From: an uncultured Microbulbifer sp.
GTDB lineage: Bacteria; Pseudomonadota; Gammaproteobacteria; Pseudomonadales; Cellvibrionaceae
Assembly: GCF_947498635.1 (NCBI RefSeq)
Contig: NZ_CANMKV010000001.1
Location: 1-64,000 of the forward strand
Direction: 5' to 3'
Length of the DNA stretch: 64,000 nt
Below the pieces are notes generated by a model, which saw nothing but the letters and a program-made list of their open reading frames with translations, did not search any database and was not told the DNA's origin. The position numbers were made by a program, and so were the translations under genes. Shown here piece by piece: positions 9,266 through 18,013 of the stretch. The stretch's first letter is position 1; every line of letters starts with the position of its first letter.

Positions 9266-9802
9266 ATGAGCTTCGACAAGATCCCCGCAGGTAACGACCT
9301 GCCCAGCGACATCAACGTAATCATCGAGATCCCTGCCAACTCCGACCCCATCAAATACGAGGTGGACAAGGACTCAGACGCCGTATTTGTGGATCGTTTC
9401 GTTGCCACACCCATGTTTTACCCGGCCAACTACGGCTATGTGCCCCAGACTCTGTCCGAAGACGGCGACCCCCTGGACGTACTGGTAGTGGCCCCCTACC
9501 CGGTAATGGTTGGCTCCGTAATCCGCTCGCGTGTGATCGGCGTTCTGAAAATGACCGACGAATCCGGTGTTGACGCCAAGCTGCTGGCGGTACCGCACAC
9601 CAAGCTGACCAAACTGTACGATCACGTTCAGGAAATCGGCGACCTGCCCGAGCTGCTGCTCAAGCAGATCGAGCACTACTTCGAGAACTATAAGGCGCTC
9701 GAAGCTGGCAAGTGGGTGAAAGTGGAAGGCTGGGCCGACGCTGAAGAAGCGCGCAAAGAAATAATGTCCTCCCGCGAGCGCTACCTGAAAGAAGAAGGCT
9801 AA
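9266..9802 (+). CDS. ppa: Inorganic pyrophosphatase (family I)
   Basis: 178 residues, the usual bacterial length. It hydrolyses pyrophosphate to phosphate and so drives biosynthetic reactions in the cytoplasm. The family signature [10 protein letters not shown] (near residue 70) supplies the metal-binding aspartates; [19 protein letters not shown] precedes it and carries the substrate lysine/tyrosine region. YLKEEG closes the protein. It ends 45 bases before a strong bidirectional terminator and forms its own transcription unit. Confidence 0.95.
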   Translation: MSFDKIPAGNDLPSDINVIIEIPANSDPIKYEVDKDSDAVFVDRFVATPMFYPANYGYVPQTLSEDGDPLDVLVVAPYPVMVGSVIRSRVIGVLKMTDESGVDAKLLAVPHTKLTKLYDHVQEIGDLPELLLKQIEHYFENYKALEAGKWVKVEGWADAEEARKEIMSSRERYLKEEG

Positions 9803-9847
9803 TTGCCGCTTCTTCTGGCCCGGTAATACCCCGTATTGCCGGGCTGG

Positions 9848-9890
9848 CAGGCATAAAAAAACCGGCTGTATGCCGGTTTTTTTATGCCTG
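9848..9890. terminator. Bidirectional intrinsic terminator between ppa and the next gene
   Basis: A 19-bp perfect inverted repeat: arms 9848-9866 and 9872-9890, loop TGTAT, with a CCGGC core flanked by seven A on the left and seven T on the right. It can end the ppa transcript on the plus strand and the converging transcript of the 9925-10422 gene on the minus strand. Confidence 0.9.
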
Positions 9891-9924
9891 TAACCCAGGG
9901 GGCAGGACAACCACCACCACACGC

Positions 9925-10422
9925 CTAATCGAGCGTCCACTGGGGAATATTGAGTGGCACTGGCACAGGCTCGGGCCGCTCACCCTTATCGAGCAAAGGG
10001 CCCTCCGCTGCGCGCAGGGTAATATGCGCCACGGACACCTCAACAGGCTGGCTTCGCTCTCGCTCGTGATCCTTGATCAGATTGCCTTCCATAGGCGCCA
10101 GCGTCCAAGTCGGAACGCGAGGTCCCTGTGATTCGGGCTCAACGGCCGATTTTTGCTCCATGGTGGTTCTGGCCGTTTCGCTACCGCTCTCATCCCTGAG
10201 AGTTACCTCGGCACCGATCTTGGCTAAAGTCGCTTGAAACTGTTCGGCCTGGGCCCGGCTGAGCCCCTTGCGCAAGATCAGCGGTCGTCCACTAAACAGC
10301 TTTTCAACCCCCTGCGGGCCGCTTTTAAACAGGCGCGCCATATTGGCCTTCACATCGCCGGCGGTATACCCGGCAACCAGATCCCCGCGAAAAATCAAGC
10401 TGTAGGTGCGTTGCGTCATCAC
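9925..10422 (-). CDS. Hypothetical protein with small N-terminal alpha/beta domain
   Basis: 165 residues, no signal peptide or membrane segment. The first 75 residues (YSLIFRGDLVAGYTAGDVK, then LFSGRPLILRKGLS, then AKIGAEVTL) resemble a short domain found at the N-terminus of various proteobacterial proteins, with alternating strands and helices. The rest is charged and probably disordered. Two similar short motifs, PTWTL and PQWTL, occur near 118 and at the C-terminus. I do not recognise a function. It is the distal gene after cysE, 47 bases away on the same strand. Confidence 0.7.
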   Translation of the reverse strand: MMTQRTYSLIFRGDLVAGYTAGDVKANMARLFKSGPQGVEKLFSGRPLILRKGLSRAQAEQFQATLAKIGAEVTLRDESGSETARTTMEQKSAVEPESQGPRVPTWTLAPMEGNLIKDHERERSQPVEVSVAHITLRAAEGPLLDKGERPEPVPVPLNIPQWTLD

Positions 10423-10469
10423 TCAATCCCTCTCTGTCTTGCTTGGCGAGTTATGCCTGTACGGCTGGT

Positions 10470-11294
10470 TTATTCTTCGGAATCCAGAGTCTGGTCCATA
10501 GTGAAGGCGGGGGCACCTTCTATACGCCCACCAACTTGGCGCGCCGGTACACCGGCCACTGTGGTGTGATCGGGCACATCGTGCAAAACCAGGCTGCCCG
10601 CGGCAATCTTTACCTCTTCCCCCACCCGCACCGGCCCCAGTACCTTGGCGCCTGCGCCAATCATCACGCCGCGACCAATTTTGGGGTGGCGGTCCCCGGA
10701 ACCACGACCACTGCCGCCCAGTGTCACCGAGTGCAGGAGGGAGACGTTATCCCCCACCACGGAGGTCTCCCCCACCACCAGGCCTGTGGCGTGGTCAATC
10801 ATAATGCCGCGGCCAAATTTAGCCGCCGGGTGAATATCCACAGAAAACTGCTCCGATACCCGACTCTGGAAATATAGCGCCAGGGTAGTACGCCCCTGAT
10901 TCCACAGCCAGTGGGCGATACGATGCGATTGCAGGGCGTGAAACCCCTTGAAGTAAAGAAATGGTGTTAAATACTGATCACAGGCCGGGTCCCGATCGTA
11001 CCAGGCGCAAATGTCTGCCAGCATACTGCGAGATATTTCCGGATCGCGCTGCAGGGCGGAGGCAATCACCTCCTGCAAAGCCGTGGCGGTCAATGCGCTG
11101 TGATCGAGCACCGAGGCCAACTGATCGGCAATGGCGTGCTCCGGCGACTTGTGCCGTAGCACCGTATTGTGGAAATAACTCGCCAAGATCGGTTCGTCAC
11201 TGGCGGCTGCGGCAGCCTCGACGCGCATGGCACTCCATACGTCACGGGGCTCGATTTGGCTATCGATAATCAGTTCCTCACCTTTCGGTCTCAT
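10470..11294 (-). CDS. cysE: Serine O-acetyltransferase
   Basis: 274 residues. An N-terminal helical region (to about 145) precedes a left-handed beta-helix of hexapeptide repeats (DIHPAAKFGRGIMIDHATG, VVGETSVVGDNVSLLHSVT). The catalytic His-Asp pairs of CysE are visible in DIHPAA and MIDHATG, and the acetyl-CoA loop GGSGRGSGDRHPKIG is present. It makes O-acetylserine from serine and acetyl-CoA, the first step of cysteine synthesis; in related enzymes it is inhibited by cysteine at the C-terminus. No iscR lies next to it. Confidence 0.95.
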   Translation of the reverse strand: MRPKGEELIIDSQIEPRDVWSAMRVEAAAAASDEPILASYFHNTVLRHKSPEHAIADQLASVLDHSALTATALQEVIASALQRDPEISRSMLADICAWYDRDPACDQYLTPFLYFKGFHALQSHRIAHWLWNQGRTTLALYFQSRVSEQFSVDIHPAAKFGRGIMIDHATGLVVGETSVVGDNVSLLHSVTLGGSGRGSGDRHPKIGRGVMIGAGAKVLGPVRVGEEVKIAAGSLVLHDVPDHTTVAGVPARQVGGRIEGAPAFTMDQTLDSEE

Positions 11295-11413
11295 TTCCCT
11301 GCGCTTCCCATTGTATCCAATCTAGGCGCCTGGGCTGGCGCAGCTTCGCAAGAATATCAGGACCTTTCAAGCGCCACCCAGCAGAATCAACGGCCCTGTA
11401 CACGGGTTTTCTC

Positions 11414-12130
11414 TCACAGTGGCATCGTTGCCGGATAGCAGTGATCCGGTATCCATACAAAACGCGTATAGATGTGCTCTAGCTCGAGGCAAACCGTCTC
11501 GCACAAAGCCAGTTCGCAAGCGCGTAGCTGCTCTTCCAAGCGCTCAACAGTCAGTAAATGCTGTAGCTCCAGGGCTCGCGGAGCATAACTTAAGTGCCAG
11601 CGCTCCGGTGCCACACCACCGCGGTCCTCCGCATAGGGGCGAAACAGGCCATAGCTCTGCTCCGCGGCTATGCGCTGATCCAGCCACTGGTGAAAGGGCC
11701 CGAAGACCCCGTTATCGGCCACTTCCTGCGGGGTTAGCTGGACCTGGTAATCAGCAGCGACGGCGGCGGCATCGATAATATCGAAATCGGTACCCCAGTG
11801 GTGGCGCGAGGCGCCGGGCAGGGCCGACCAGCGCAGTATGGCCAGTACCCGTTCCCGCGGCGGCAGCTCAGAGATTTGCAGTGCTACCCCGTCGTTATTA
11901 AGCACTGGTCGCTGCCCTAGGGCCTTGCCATTCCAAATTGTGCGCTGGCGCTCAAAACTGCGAAAGCCGGAGACCACTTTAGGGTTAAAACCGGCATCGC
12001 GTGCATCGCGACTCAGACGCTGGAAAGCGACGAGGGCCTCCGGGTGCAATAGCTGCCCTGAAGGTGGATCGAGAATAACGTGTTCATCGGTAAGCCCAAA
12101 GAGCATACGCTGAAGCGGTGTGGATAACAT
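11414..12130 (-). CDS. M15-family D-alanyl-D-alanine carboxypeptidase-like protein
   Basis: 238 residues. The VanY/DdpX-type zinc site is visible: SRHHWGTDFDIID gives His and Asp ligands (H-x6-D), and APERWHLSYAP gives the catalytic Glu and the third histidine ligand. SGFRSFERQ matches the substrate-binding arginine block of the family. No signal peptide is evident, so export would need another route or the role is cytoplasmic recycling. The function (peptidoglycan peptide trimming) is inferred from the family. It is 119 bases upstream of cysE on the same strand. Confidence 0.82.
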   Translation of the reverse strand: MLSTPLQRMLFGLTDEHVILDPPSGQLLHPEALVAFQRLSRDARDAGFNPKVVSGFRSFERQRTIWNGKALGQRPVLNNDGVALQISELPPRERVLAILRWSALPGASRHHWGTDFDIIDAAAVAADYQVQLTPQEVADNGVFGPFHQWLDQRIAAEQSYGLFRPYAEDRGGVAPERWHLSYAPRALELQHLLTVERLEEQLRACELALCETVCLELEHIYTRFVWIPDHCYPATMPL

Positions 12131-12376
12131 TTGACTCCCATCGGCAGGCGATTTTTAAAAGGCGGGCTAAAGTGAGTAAACCCACAGGCACTACTCTATC
12201 AAAGAGCAATGTGTAATAAGCAAACCCACCGGAATTTGCTAGACAATGTAATAGGCGCTGTCTTATGAACCGCGACGGTAATCTTTATTGGCAGCTCATT
12301 AATTTATGTTAAGTTCAGTCCCGCGATTGAGGACTGATCGCGGCCACTGGACGGAAAAACTTGCAGGGAAAACTGA

Positions 12377-12661
12377 ATGCACCCGAGTCAATCAGAACTA
12401 CTCAAACTGAAGAATTTGGGGCTCGCCTCCGTCAATATCCTTCACTCTATAGGCATCCGTTCCTACGAAGATCTCCATCGCATCGGCCCTGTGGAAGCCT
12501 TTATCAGTATCCGCAATCGGGGCATCAACGCTTCTCGCGTTATGCTGTACGCCCTGCAAGGGGCGCTGATGGACGTTCACTGGAACGACCTGGACCCCGA
12601 CCTCAAACAGCGTCTGGCCAGTGAGGCAGACCGTCTGTTGGCCACTCAAAGTTCAGACTAA
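12377..12661 (+). CDS. TfoX C-terminal domain-like protein
   Basis: 94 residues from ATG at 12377, preceded by AGGG eight bases upstream. The whole protein corresponds to the TfoX C-terminal helical domain (LGLASVNILHSIGIRSYEDL; GPVEAFISIRN; LYALQGALMDVHWNDL), a helix-hairpin-helix-like fold. The N-terminal half of full TfoX/Sxy is absent. Full TfoX promotes competence gene expression; stand-alone C-terminal domains are common and uncharacterised. A competence role here is not shown. Confidence 0.8.
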   Translation: MHPSQSELLKLKNLGLASVNILHSIGIRSYEDLHRIGPVEAFISIRNRGINASRVMLYALQGALMDVHWNDLDPDLKQRLASEADRLLATQSSD

Positions 12662-12806
12662 AGCGAACACATCGACTTCCCGGCTACCTCCCTGTAATGC
12701 AATGACCTGGAGAGGGGCCGAGCGCTCAAATTCTATTCAAATTTTGTCACACAAATCGCCGCGCCCTATCTAAACTTGCCTAAGGGCAAAGAGAAGGAGA
12801 GAGCCG

Positions 12807-13691
12807 ATGTTGCGCATTGGACTATTCCTGCTGACCAACTTGGCGGTGTTGGTTCTGGTCGGCATCATTTTCAATATTTTCGGTATTGGGGGCATCCTCC
12901 AGGCCAATGGTGTGGACCTGAACCTGGGCGCCCTGCTGCTCCTCTGCGGGCTGTTTGGGTTTGGCGGATCTTTCATCTCGCTACTCCTCTCCAAAACCAT
13001 CGCCCGCATGAGTACCCGCACTCAAATTATCACTGATCCACGCAGCGCCGATGAGCAGTGGTTGGTGGAAACCGTGCGGGAGCTATCGCGCAAAGCCAAT
13101 ATCGGCATGCCGGACGTAGGTATTTTCCCCATGCCCCAGGCCAACGCCTTTGCCACCGGCTGGAATCGCAACAACGCCCTGGTCTCTGTCAGTGCCGGAC
13201 TACTTCAGCGTTTCAGCCGCGAAGAAGCGCGGGCGGTTATAGGCCACGAGATCGGCCATGTGGCCAATGGAGATATGGTGACCCTGGCCCTGATCCAGGG
13301 GGTGGTAAATACCTTTGTGATGTTCTTCGCGCGCCTGGTCGGTTTCTTTGTGGACCGGGTGATACTGCGCAATGAGCAGGGCCTGGGTATCGGTTACTTC
13401 GTCACTTCAATAGTGATGGATATTGTCTTTGGCTTTTTTGCCATGTTTATCGTCGCCTGGTTCAGCCGCCGCCGAGAGTATCGCGCAGACCACGCCGGCG
13501 CCACTCTGGCCAGTCCCAACGCCATGATCGCGGCCCTGCAGCGTCTTAAAGTCGAGTCCGAACGCGGCCACGAGGAACCTCTACCCGGCAATATGAAAGC
13601 CTTCGGTATCTTCGGCAATATGGGGGCGATGCTCGCCACTCACCCGCCGTTGGATGAGCGCATCCTCGCTCTGCAAAATTTCCGCAAGTAA
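12807..13691 (+). CDS. htpX: Membrane metalloprotease HtpX
   Basis: 294 residues, standard length. AAGGAGAG sits 8-9 bases before the ATG. Two hydrophobic segments at 5-25 and 38-56 precede the catalytic domain; the zinc motif GHEIGHVANGD (HExxH) is near 147, and a further pair of membrane segments lies at 160-215. RRREYRADHAGA supplies the third zinc ligand (Glu). HtpX degrades misfolded inner-membrane proteins together with FtsH. Followed 130 bases later by another envelope-quality protease. Confidence 0.95.
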   Translation: MLRIGLFLLTNLAVLVLVGIIFNIFGIGGILQANGVDLNLGALLLLCGLFGFGGSFISLLLSKTIARMSTRTQIITDPRSADEQWLVETVRELSRKANIGMPDVGIFPMPQANAFATGWNRNNALVSVSAGLLQRFSREEARAVIGHEIGHVANGDMVTLALIQGVVNTFVMFFARLVGFFVDRVILRNEQGLGIGYFVTSIVMDIVFGFFAMFIVAWFSRRREYRADHAGATLASPNAMIAALQRLKVESERGHEEPLPGNMKAFGIFGNMGAMLATHPPLDERILALQNFRK

Positions 13692-13821
13692 TCCACGCTC
13701 ACCCCCATCTATCCGCAATTTTTTGGGGCGGCACCGTTTGTTGAGGCGCCCCCGTCTTCACTCGCGCACAGTGGCCGAGGTAAACTTTCTCGCAAATGTG
13801 ATCAAGGGAAGACTAGCATCC

Positions 13822-14877
13822 ATGACACCGCTGAAAACTCTGCCCATTCTCCTGTCAGCACTGCTGTTTATTATCACCGGCTCCCTGTGCGCACAGGTGC
13901 AGGAGTTCGCCACCGATGACGAGCGCAACACCATGCAGGTGTTTAATTTCGCCAGTCCGTCAGTGGTCTATGTCACCAATGAAACACTGGTGCGCGACCG
14001 CAGAACCTTGCGCCTGCACGCGGTGCCCAAAGGCGCCGGCAGTGGCTTTATCTGGGATGAGCTGGGGCATGTGGTTACCAACTTTCACGTCATCGAGGGG
14101 GCGCGAAAAGTCACCATCACCCTGCAGGATCGCAGCGAATGGCCCGCCACTTTGATTGGTTCGGCGCCGGAAAAAGATCTGGCCGTGTTGAAAATTGAGG
14201 CTCCGAGAAAGCTGCTCAAACCCCTGGTGGCAGGCACCTCCAGCAACTTGGCGGTAGGGCGCAAAGTACTCGCTATCGGCAACCCCTTCGGTCTCGACAC
14301 CACTTTGACCACAGGCGTTGTCAGCGCACTGGGGCGCGAAATCGAGGCTGCCAACAACCGCACCATCCGCAATGTGATTCAAACCGATGCCGCCATTAAT
14401 CCCGGCAATTCAGGTGGCCCCCTGCTGGATTCCCTCGGCCGCCTGATCGGGGTAAACACCGCTATCTACAGCCCCAGCGGCACCAGTGTGGGTATCGGCT
14501 TCGCTATCCCGGTGGACACCGTAAAGAAAATTGTGCCGCAATTGATTAACCACGGCCGTCTGGTACGACCGATTCTCGGTATTGAATCCGCCCCGGATCA
14601 GTGGAGCAGCCGCTACGGTTTCGAAGGGGTCGCAGTCCTGCGAACAGCGCCGGGCTTGCCTGCGGAAAAAGCCGGGTTGCAAGGTATTCACCGCACTCGC
14701 CAGGGGGGGTGGCAATTGGGGGATGTGATCGTGGAAGTGGATCGCCAGCCTATCCGCAGCTACGACGACCTGCTCAACGCACTGGAGAAATATCGGGCCG
14801 GCGACCAGGTCACCCTGGGAGTCCTGCGCGACGGGACAATCCGCTACACCTCGATTACACTCGCCGCGCCGCAGTAA
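13822..14877 (+). CDS. Periplasmic HtrA/DegS-like serine protease with one PDZ domain
   Basis: 351 residues from ATG at 13822; the frame is open further upstream, but this start is followed at once by a signal peptide (LPILLSALLFIITGSLCAQ). The trypsin-like triad is visible: His in VVTNFHVIEG, Asp in PEKDLAVLKIE, Ser in AINPGNSGGPLLD. One PDZ domain follows from about 260 to the end (LGDVIVEVDRQPIRSYDDLL). One PDZ rather than two makes it DegS-like in architecture, but it has a cleavable-looking signal rather than an obvious anchor. It should act in envelope protein quality control next to htpX. Confidence 0.88.
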   Translation: MTPLKTLPILLSALLFIITGSLCAQVQEFATDDERNTMQVFNFASPSVVYVTNETLVRDRRTLRLHAVPKGAGSGFIWDELGHVVTNFHVIEGARKVTITLQDRSEWPATLIGSAPEKDLAVLKIEAPRKLLKPLVAGTSSNLAVGRKVLAIGNPFGLDTTLTTGVVSALGREIEAANNRTIRNVIQTDAAINPGNSGGPLLDSLGRLIGVNTAIYSPSGTSVGIGFAIPVDTVKKIVPQLINHGRLVRPILGIESAPDQWSSRYGFEGVAVLRTAPGLPAEKAGLQGIHRTRQGGWQLGDVIVEVDRQPIRSYDDLLNALEKYRAGDQVTLGVLRDGTIRYTSITLAAPQ

Positions 14878-14964
14878 TTGCGAGCAGTATCCGGCGCCCC
14901 CCGCTGTTCTCTAGCAGGGTATTGCGCCGCCAATACCAATAATTGCGCCTAGGGCCGACCAGTT

Positions 14965-15309
14965 ATGCAAAAATACTTCCTGTGCCGCTACGAAGAATTT
15001 ACGGAAGGGCAATCCAAAGGCTTTTCCCTCGGTGACACCGCCGCCGGTACCGACAATGTATTTGCGGTAATGAAAGGCGGAGAGGTTTTCGCCTATAAAA
15101 ATACCTGTCCCCACCGCGGTATCAACCTCGACTGGCAGGAAGATCAGTTTCTCGACCCCGATGGTGCGCTGATCCAGTGCGCCTCCCACGGGGCATTGTT
15201 TACCATCGAAACCGGCGAATGTATTGCAGGGCCCTGCACCGGCGACGCTCTCACGCCCGTGCCAGTGGAGTACGCCCAGGATGGTCTCTACGCCCTGCTA
15301 GCAAAATAA
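14965..15309 (+). CDS. Small Rieske [2Fe-2S] protein
   Basis: 114 residues. The two Rieske motifs are NTCPHRG (C-x-H, near 47) and CASHGALF (C-x2-H, near 72), spaced as in stand-alone Rieske ferredoxins. No membrane anchor is present, so it is soluble. The electron partner is unknown; such proteins serve oxygenases or act alone. In pseudomonads a similar protein lies close to sfsA/dksA, so the position fits a conserved backbone. Confidence 0.88.
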   Translation: MQKYFLCRYEEFTEGQSKGFSLGDTAAGTDNVFAVMKGGEVFAYKNTCPHRGINLDWQEDQFLDPDGALIQCASHGALFTIETGECIAGPCTGDALTPVPVEYAQDGLYALLAK

Positions 15310-15360
15310 GTTTATCCGCCGGGTGAGAAACTCAGCCCGGCAAGTCCTTTCCCGCCAATC

Positions 15361-16059
15361 TCAGCAAAAGGTCAGGGCCTTAGTAAGGACGATTTCACTC
15401 GCGCTGATCTGCGCCTTGTAAGCGAGTACCTGCACACCGGCAGATACGGCTTTGTCGAGGGCTTCCGCATAAGCGGGATCAATTTCACGCGCGGCTTGCA
15501 CACTTTCAATTGCACTGTGTTGCACGCAGTAAAAGAGCACTGCGCGCACTCCCCCCTCGGCTAATTTTTGTAACTCACGCAAATGTTTGGCGCCGCGAGC
15601 ACTCACCGCATCGGGAAAATAACCGCGCGCCCCCTCCGCCAAAGTGACATTCTTGACTTCGACATAACAATCTCCCTCATCGCCAGACAAGAGAAAGTCG
15701 ATACGGCTATTTTCATCGCCATAGCGCACCTCGCGGCGCAGAGCATCATATCCCTGCAGCTCAGTGACCACCCCAGAGCGTATCGCCTCTTCCACCAAGG
15801 CATTGGCACGCCCGGTATTCACTCCGGCGAGCGCACCGTCTGGCGTAGTAGTGATCTCCAGTGTGTGGCGATACTTGCGTTTGGGGTTGCCAGAATCCGA
15901 ATACCAGCAGGCACCGCCCTCAACCCAACAGTTCTTCATGGAGCCGGTGTTTGGGCAATGAATAGTAAACACCTCACCGTCTGCCGACTCCACATCGGCG
16001 AGAAAACGTTTGTAGCGACGCAACAGCGTCGCCTTGTGTAACTCGGGGGAAAACTTCAC
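15361..16059 (-). CDS. sfsA: SfsA, DNA-binding sugar fermentation stimulation protein
   Basis: 232 residues from the GTG at 16059, which gives the family's usual MKFSPEL start and a length almost equal to E. coli SfsA (234). The frame continues 15 codons upstream, but that part is not family-like. [24 protein letters not shown] and YVEVKNVTL are conserved SfsA blocks with a nuclease-like fold (D and E-x-K). E. coli SfsA binds DNA and affects mal genes; its true activity is unsettled. Confidence 0.92.
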   Translation of the reverse strand: MKFSPELHKATLLRRYKRFLADVESADGEVFTIHCPNTGSMKNCWVEGGACWYSDSGNPKRKYRHTLEITTTPDGALAGVNTGRANALVEEAIRSGVVTELQGYDALRREVRYGDENSRIDFLLSGDEGDCYVEVKNVTLAEGARGYFPDAVSARGAKHLRELQKLAEGGVRAVLFYCVQHSAIESVQAAREIDPAYAEALDKAVSAGVQVLAYKAQISASEIVLTKALTFC

Positions 16060-16313
16060 TGGCTGGCACTCTTGTACATTCCGGCGCCACAAAATAGCAG
16101 ACAACTATTTGTGGCGCGAATCGCGCAGATTTGATAGTTTCCTCGCTCTCGGTCGCCGGGGTACAGGCAACCGGGGCAAGGATTAGCCTGCCACCGCAAG
16201 TGATTTGATTGGTGAAAAAAACATCACTCAAAAAGATTCCGGTCTAGGCTAGATTGAATTTGGTGGTATCGCCCCCATTATCGGGGGCCCGTAAAGAAAG
16301 AGAGGCAACGACT

Positions 16314-16751
16314 ATGCCCAAAACTGCTGCGAGCACCGATTCTCTGCACGGCTTTGAGCCCTATAAGGAGACTAAGGGCGAAGAGTACATGAATGAGAAG
16401 CAGCAGGAGCATTTCCGCAACTTGCTGTTGGCCTGGAAGGCCGAGCTGATGGCGGAAGTGGACCGCACCGTTTCCCATATGAAAGACGAGGCCGCAAATT
16501 TTCCCGACCCCGCTGATCGCGCGAGCCAGGAAGAAGAGTTCAGCCTGGAATTACGCACCCGCGATCGCGAGCGTAAATTAATTAAGAAAATCGATGCCAC
16601 CCTGGAACTTATCGACCAGGAGGACTACGGGTTCTGCGAGGCTTGTGGTGTTGAAATCGGTATTCGCCGGCTGGAAGCACGTCCCACCGCAACCCTGTGT
16701 GTGGACTGTAAAACCCTGGCAGAAATCAAGGAAAAGCAGCTTTCCGGCTGA
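16314..16751 (+). CDS. dksA: RNA polymerase-binding transcription factor DksA
   Basis: 145 residues from ATG at 16314, with GAGAGG about ten bases before. EPYKETKGEEYMNEKQ begins the conserved part. The coiled-coil tip carries DPADRASQEEEF, including the Asp-x-x-Asp-x-Ala pair needed for ppGpp synergy. The zinc site has four cysteines (CEACG and CVDCK). DksA works with ppGpp in the RNA polymerase secondary channel to adjust rRNA and amino-acid promoters. It is followed by gluQ, as in E. coli and Pseudomonas. A 6-bp GC stem-loop (16271-16288) lies in its leader. Confidence 0.96.
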   Translation: MPKTAASTDSLHGFEPYKETKGEEYMNEKQQEHFRNLLLAWKAELMAEVDRTVSHMKDEAANFPDPADRASQEEEFSLELRTRDRERKLIKKIDATLELIDQEDYGFCEACGVEIGIRRLEARPTATLCVDCKTLAEIKEKQLSG

Positions 16752-16829
16752 TGTATTCCAATCGCATTACGGCGGTCATCCCCGATCGCCCAGCTCGATA
16801 GGGCGACCGACAGGATCGCCCCAATCACC

Positions 16830-17702
16830 TTGAAGAAAACGAATCCCTACATCGGTCGTTTTGCACCTTCACCGAGCGGCCCTCTGCACTTCGGCTCGCT
16901 GGTGTGCGCACTCGGTAGCTATCTCGACGCCCTCGCGCACGGCGGGCACTGGCTCGTGCGTATGGAGGATCTCGACCCTCCACGCGAAGAGCCCGGCGCA
17001 GCAGACCGCATCTTAAAATCCCTCGAATCCCACGGACTGCATTGGCATGGCACCGTGGAATGGCAGAGCAGACGCCATGGCTTCTACGAAGAAACGCTAG
17101 AGCAATTGCGCCAACAGGCCGTGCTTTACTCCTGCTACTGCTCGCGCAGCCAGATCCGTCAAAACGGCGGGCACGATAACTTGACCTGTCGCACAAAAAA
17201 CGATGACCAAGGCGCCTGCGCTCTGCGCCTGCAGTGCGCGGGAGGCGAAGAGCGCTTCGAGGATATCTGGCGCGGCACGCAAATCCAGTCTGTTCGCGAA
17301 GATACGATCCTCAAGCGCCGCGATGGGCTCTACGCCTATCAGCTGGCCGTGGTGGTCGATGATATCGCTCAGGGGATTACCCATATCGTGCGCGGTGCCG
17401 ATCTCCTTGACACCACCGCCGCACAAATCCGCCTGTTCCGTTTACTCGGCACCGAGGCTCCACGCTTCGGCCACCTGCCCCTGGTCATGGGCCCCGGAGG
17501 CCGACAAAAACTTAGCAAGCAAAATCATGCGGCGGCAATTAATGACAACAATGCCTCTGGCAACCTCTGCACGGCCCTGGATTTTCTCGGCTTCCATGTG
17601 CCCGATGCATTAAAGCAGGTCACACCTGAACATATTCTCAAGTGGGCCGCGGCGCATTGGCAGCGCCATCAGGTCGATAAACGCGACCGACAATTGCACT
17701 GA
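16830..17702 (+). CDS. gluQ: Glutamyl-Q tRNA(Asp) synthetase
   Basis: 290 residues from a TTG codon at 16830; no ATG lies upstream of the required IGRFAPSPSGPLHFGS motif, so a non-ATG start is needed. That motif carries the HIGH-like HFGS. CYCSRSQIR and CRTKN supply the zinc ligands, and QKLSKQNH is the KMSKS equivalent. The anticodon-binding domain of GluRS is absent, as expected for GluQ. It attaches glutamate to queuosine in the tRNA-Asp anticodon. It lies 78 bases after dksA, a conserved pair. Confidence 0.93.
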   Translation: MKKTNPYIGRFAPSPSGPLHFGSLVCALGSYLDALAHGGHWLVRMEDLDPPREEPGAADRILKSLESHGLHWHGTVEWQSRRHGFYEETLEQLRQQAVLYSCYCSRSQIRQNGGHDNLTCRTKNDDQGACALRLQCAGGEERFEDIWRGTQIQSVREDTILKRRDGLYAYQLAVVVDDIAQGITHIVRGADLLDTTAAQIRLFRLLGTEAPRFGHLPLVMGPGGRQKLSKQNHAAAINDNNASGNLCTALDFLGFHVPDALKQVTPEHILKWAAAHWQRHQVDKRDRQLH

Positions 17703-17836
17703 TCGCGAAGGGCAATTAACATTTTTGCGCCAGCCGCGCCGCATCTACATTACAGCACCCTGCAGAACACCGCAGAGACATCGGCCGGCAAGGTCACCCA
17801 CTAAATTTTCCTCCACGCGGATTTACCAAGCAACCT

Positions 17837-18013
17837 ATGAGCAACCGCACCCTGCTAATCCTGCTCGTGCTGGTGGGCTATGTGTTCTCCCCCACCATAT
17901 TTACCTGGATGATCAACCCCGTTGGCGCCTGGTACCGACCATTTATCCTTTGGTTCGTATTGATCCTGCTGGCGATGTTTATCCAGTGGAGGCGCAAATC
18001 GAATGAGCTTTGA
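17837..18013 (+). CDS. cbrX: CbrX-like small membrane protein
   Basis: 58 residues. Two hydrophobic segments (7-25 and 36-50) are joined by a short loop containing NPVGAWYRPF, and a basic tail WRRKS follows. Its stop codon (18011-18013) lies 11 bases inside the start of cbrA (18003), so translation is probably coupled. Pseudomonas has a small membrane ORF named cbrX at exactly this place, co-transcribed with cbrA. The assignment is by position and topology; the molecular role is unknown to me. Confidence 0.75.
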   Translation: MSNRTLLILLVLVGYVFSPTIFTWMINPVGAWYRPFILWFVLILLAMFIQWRRKSNEL

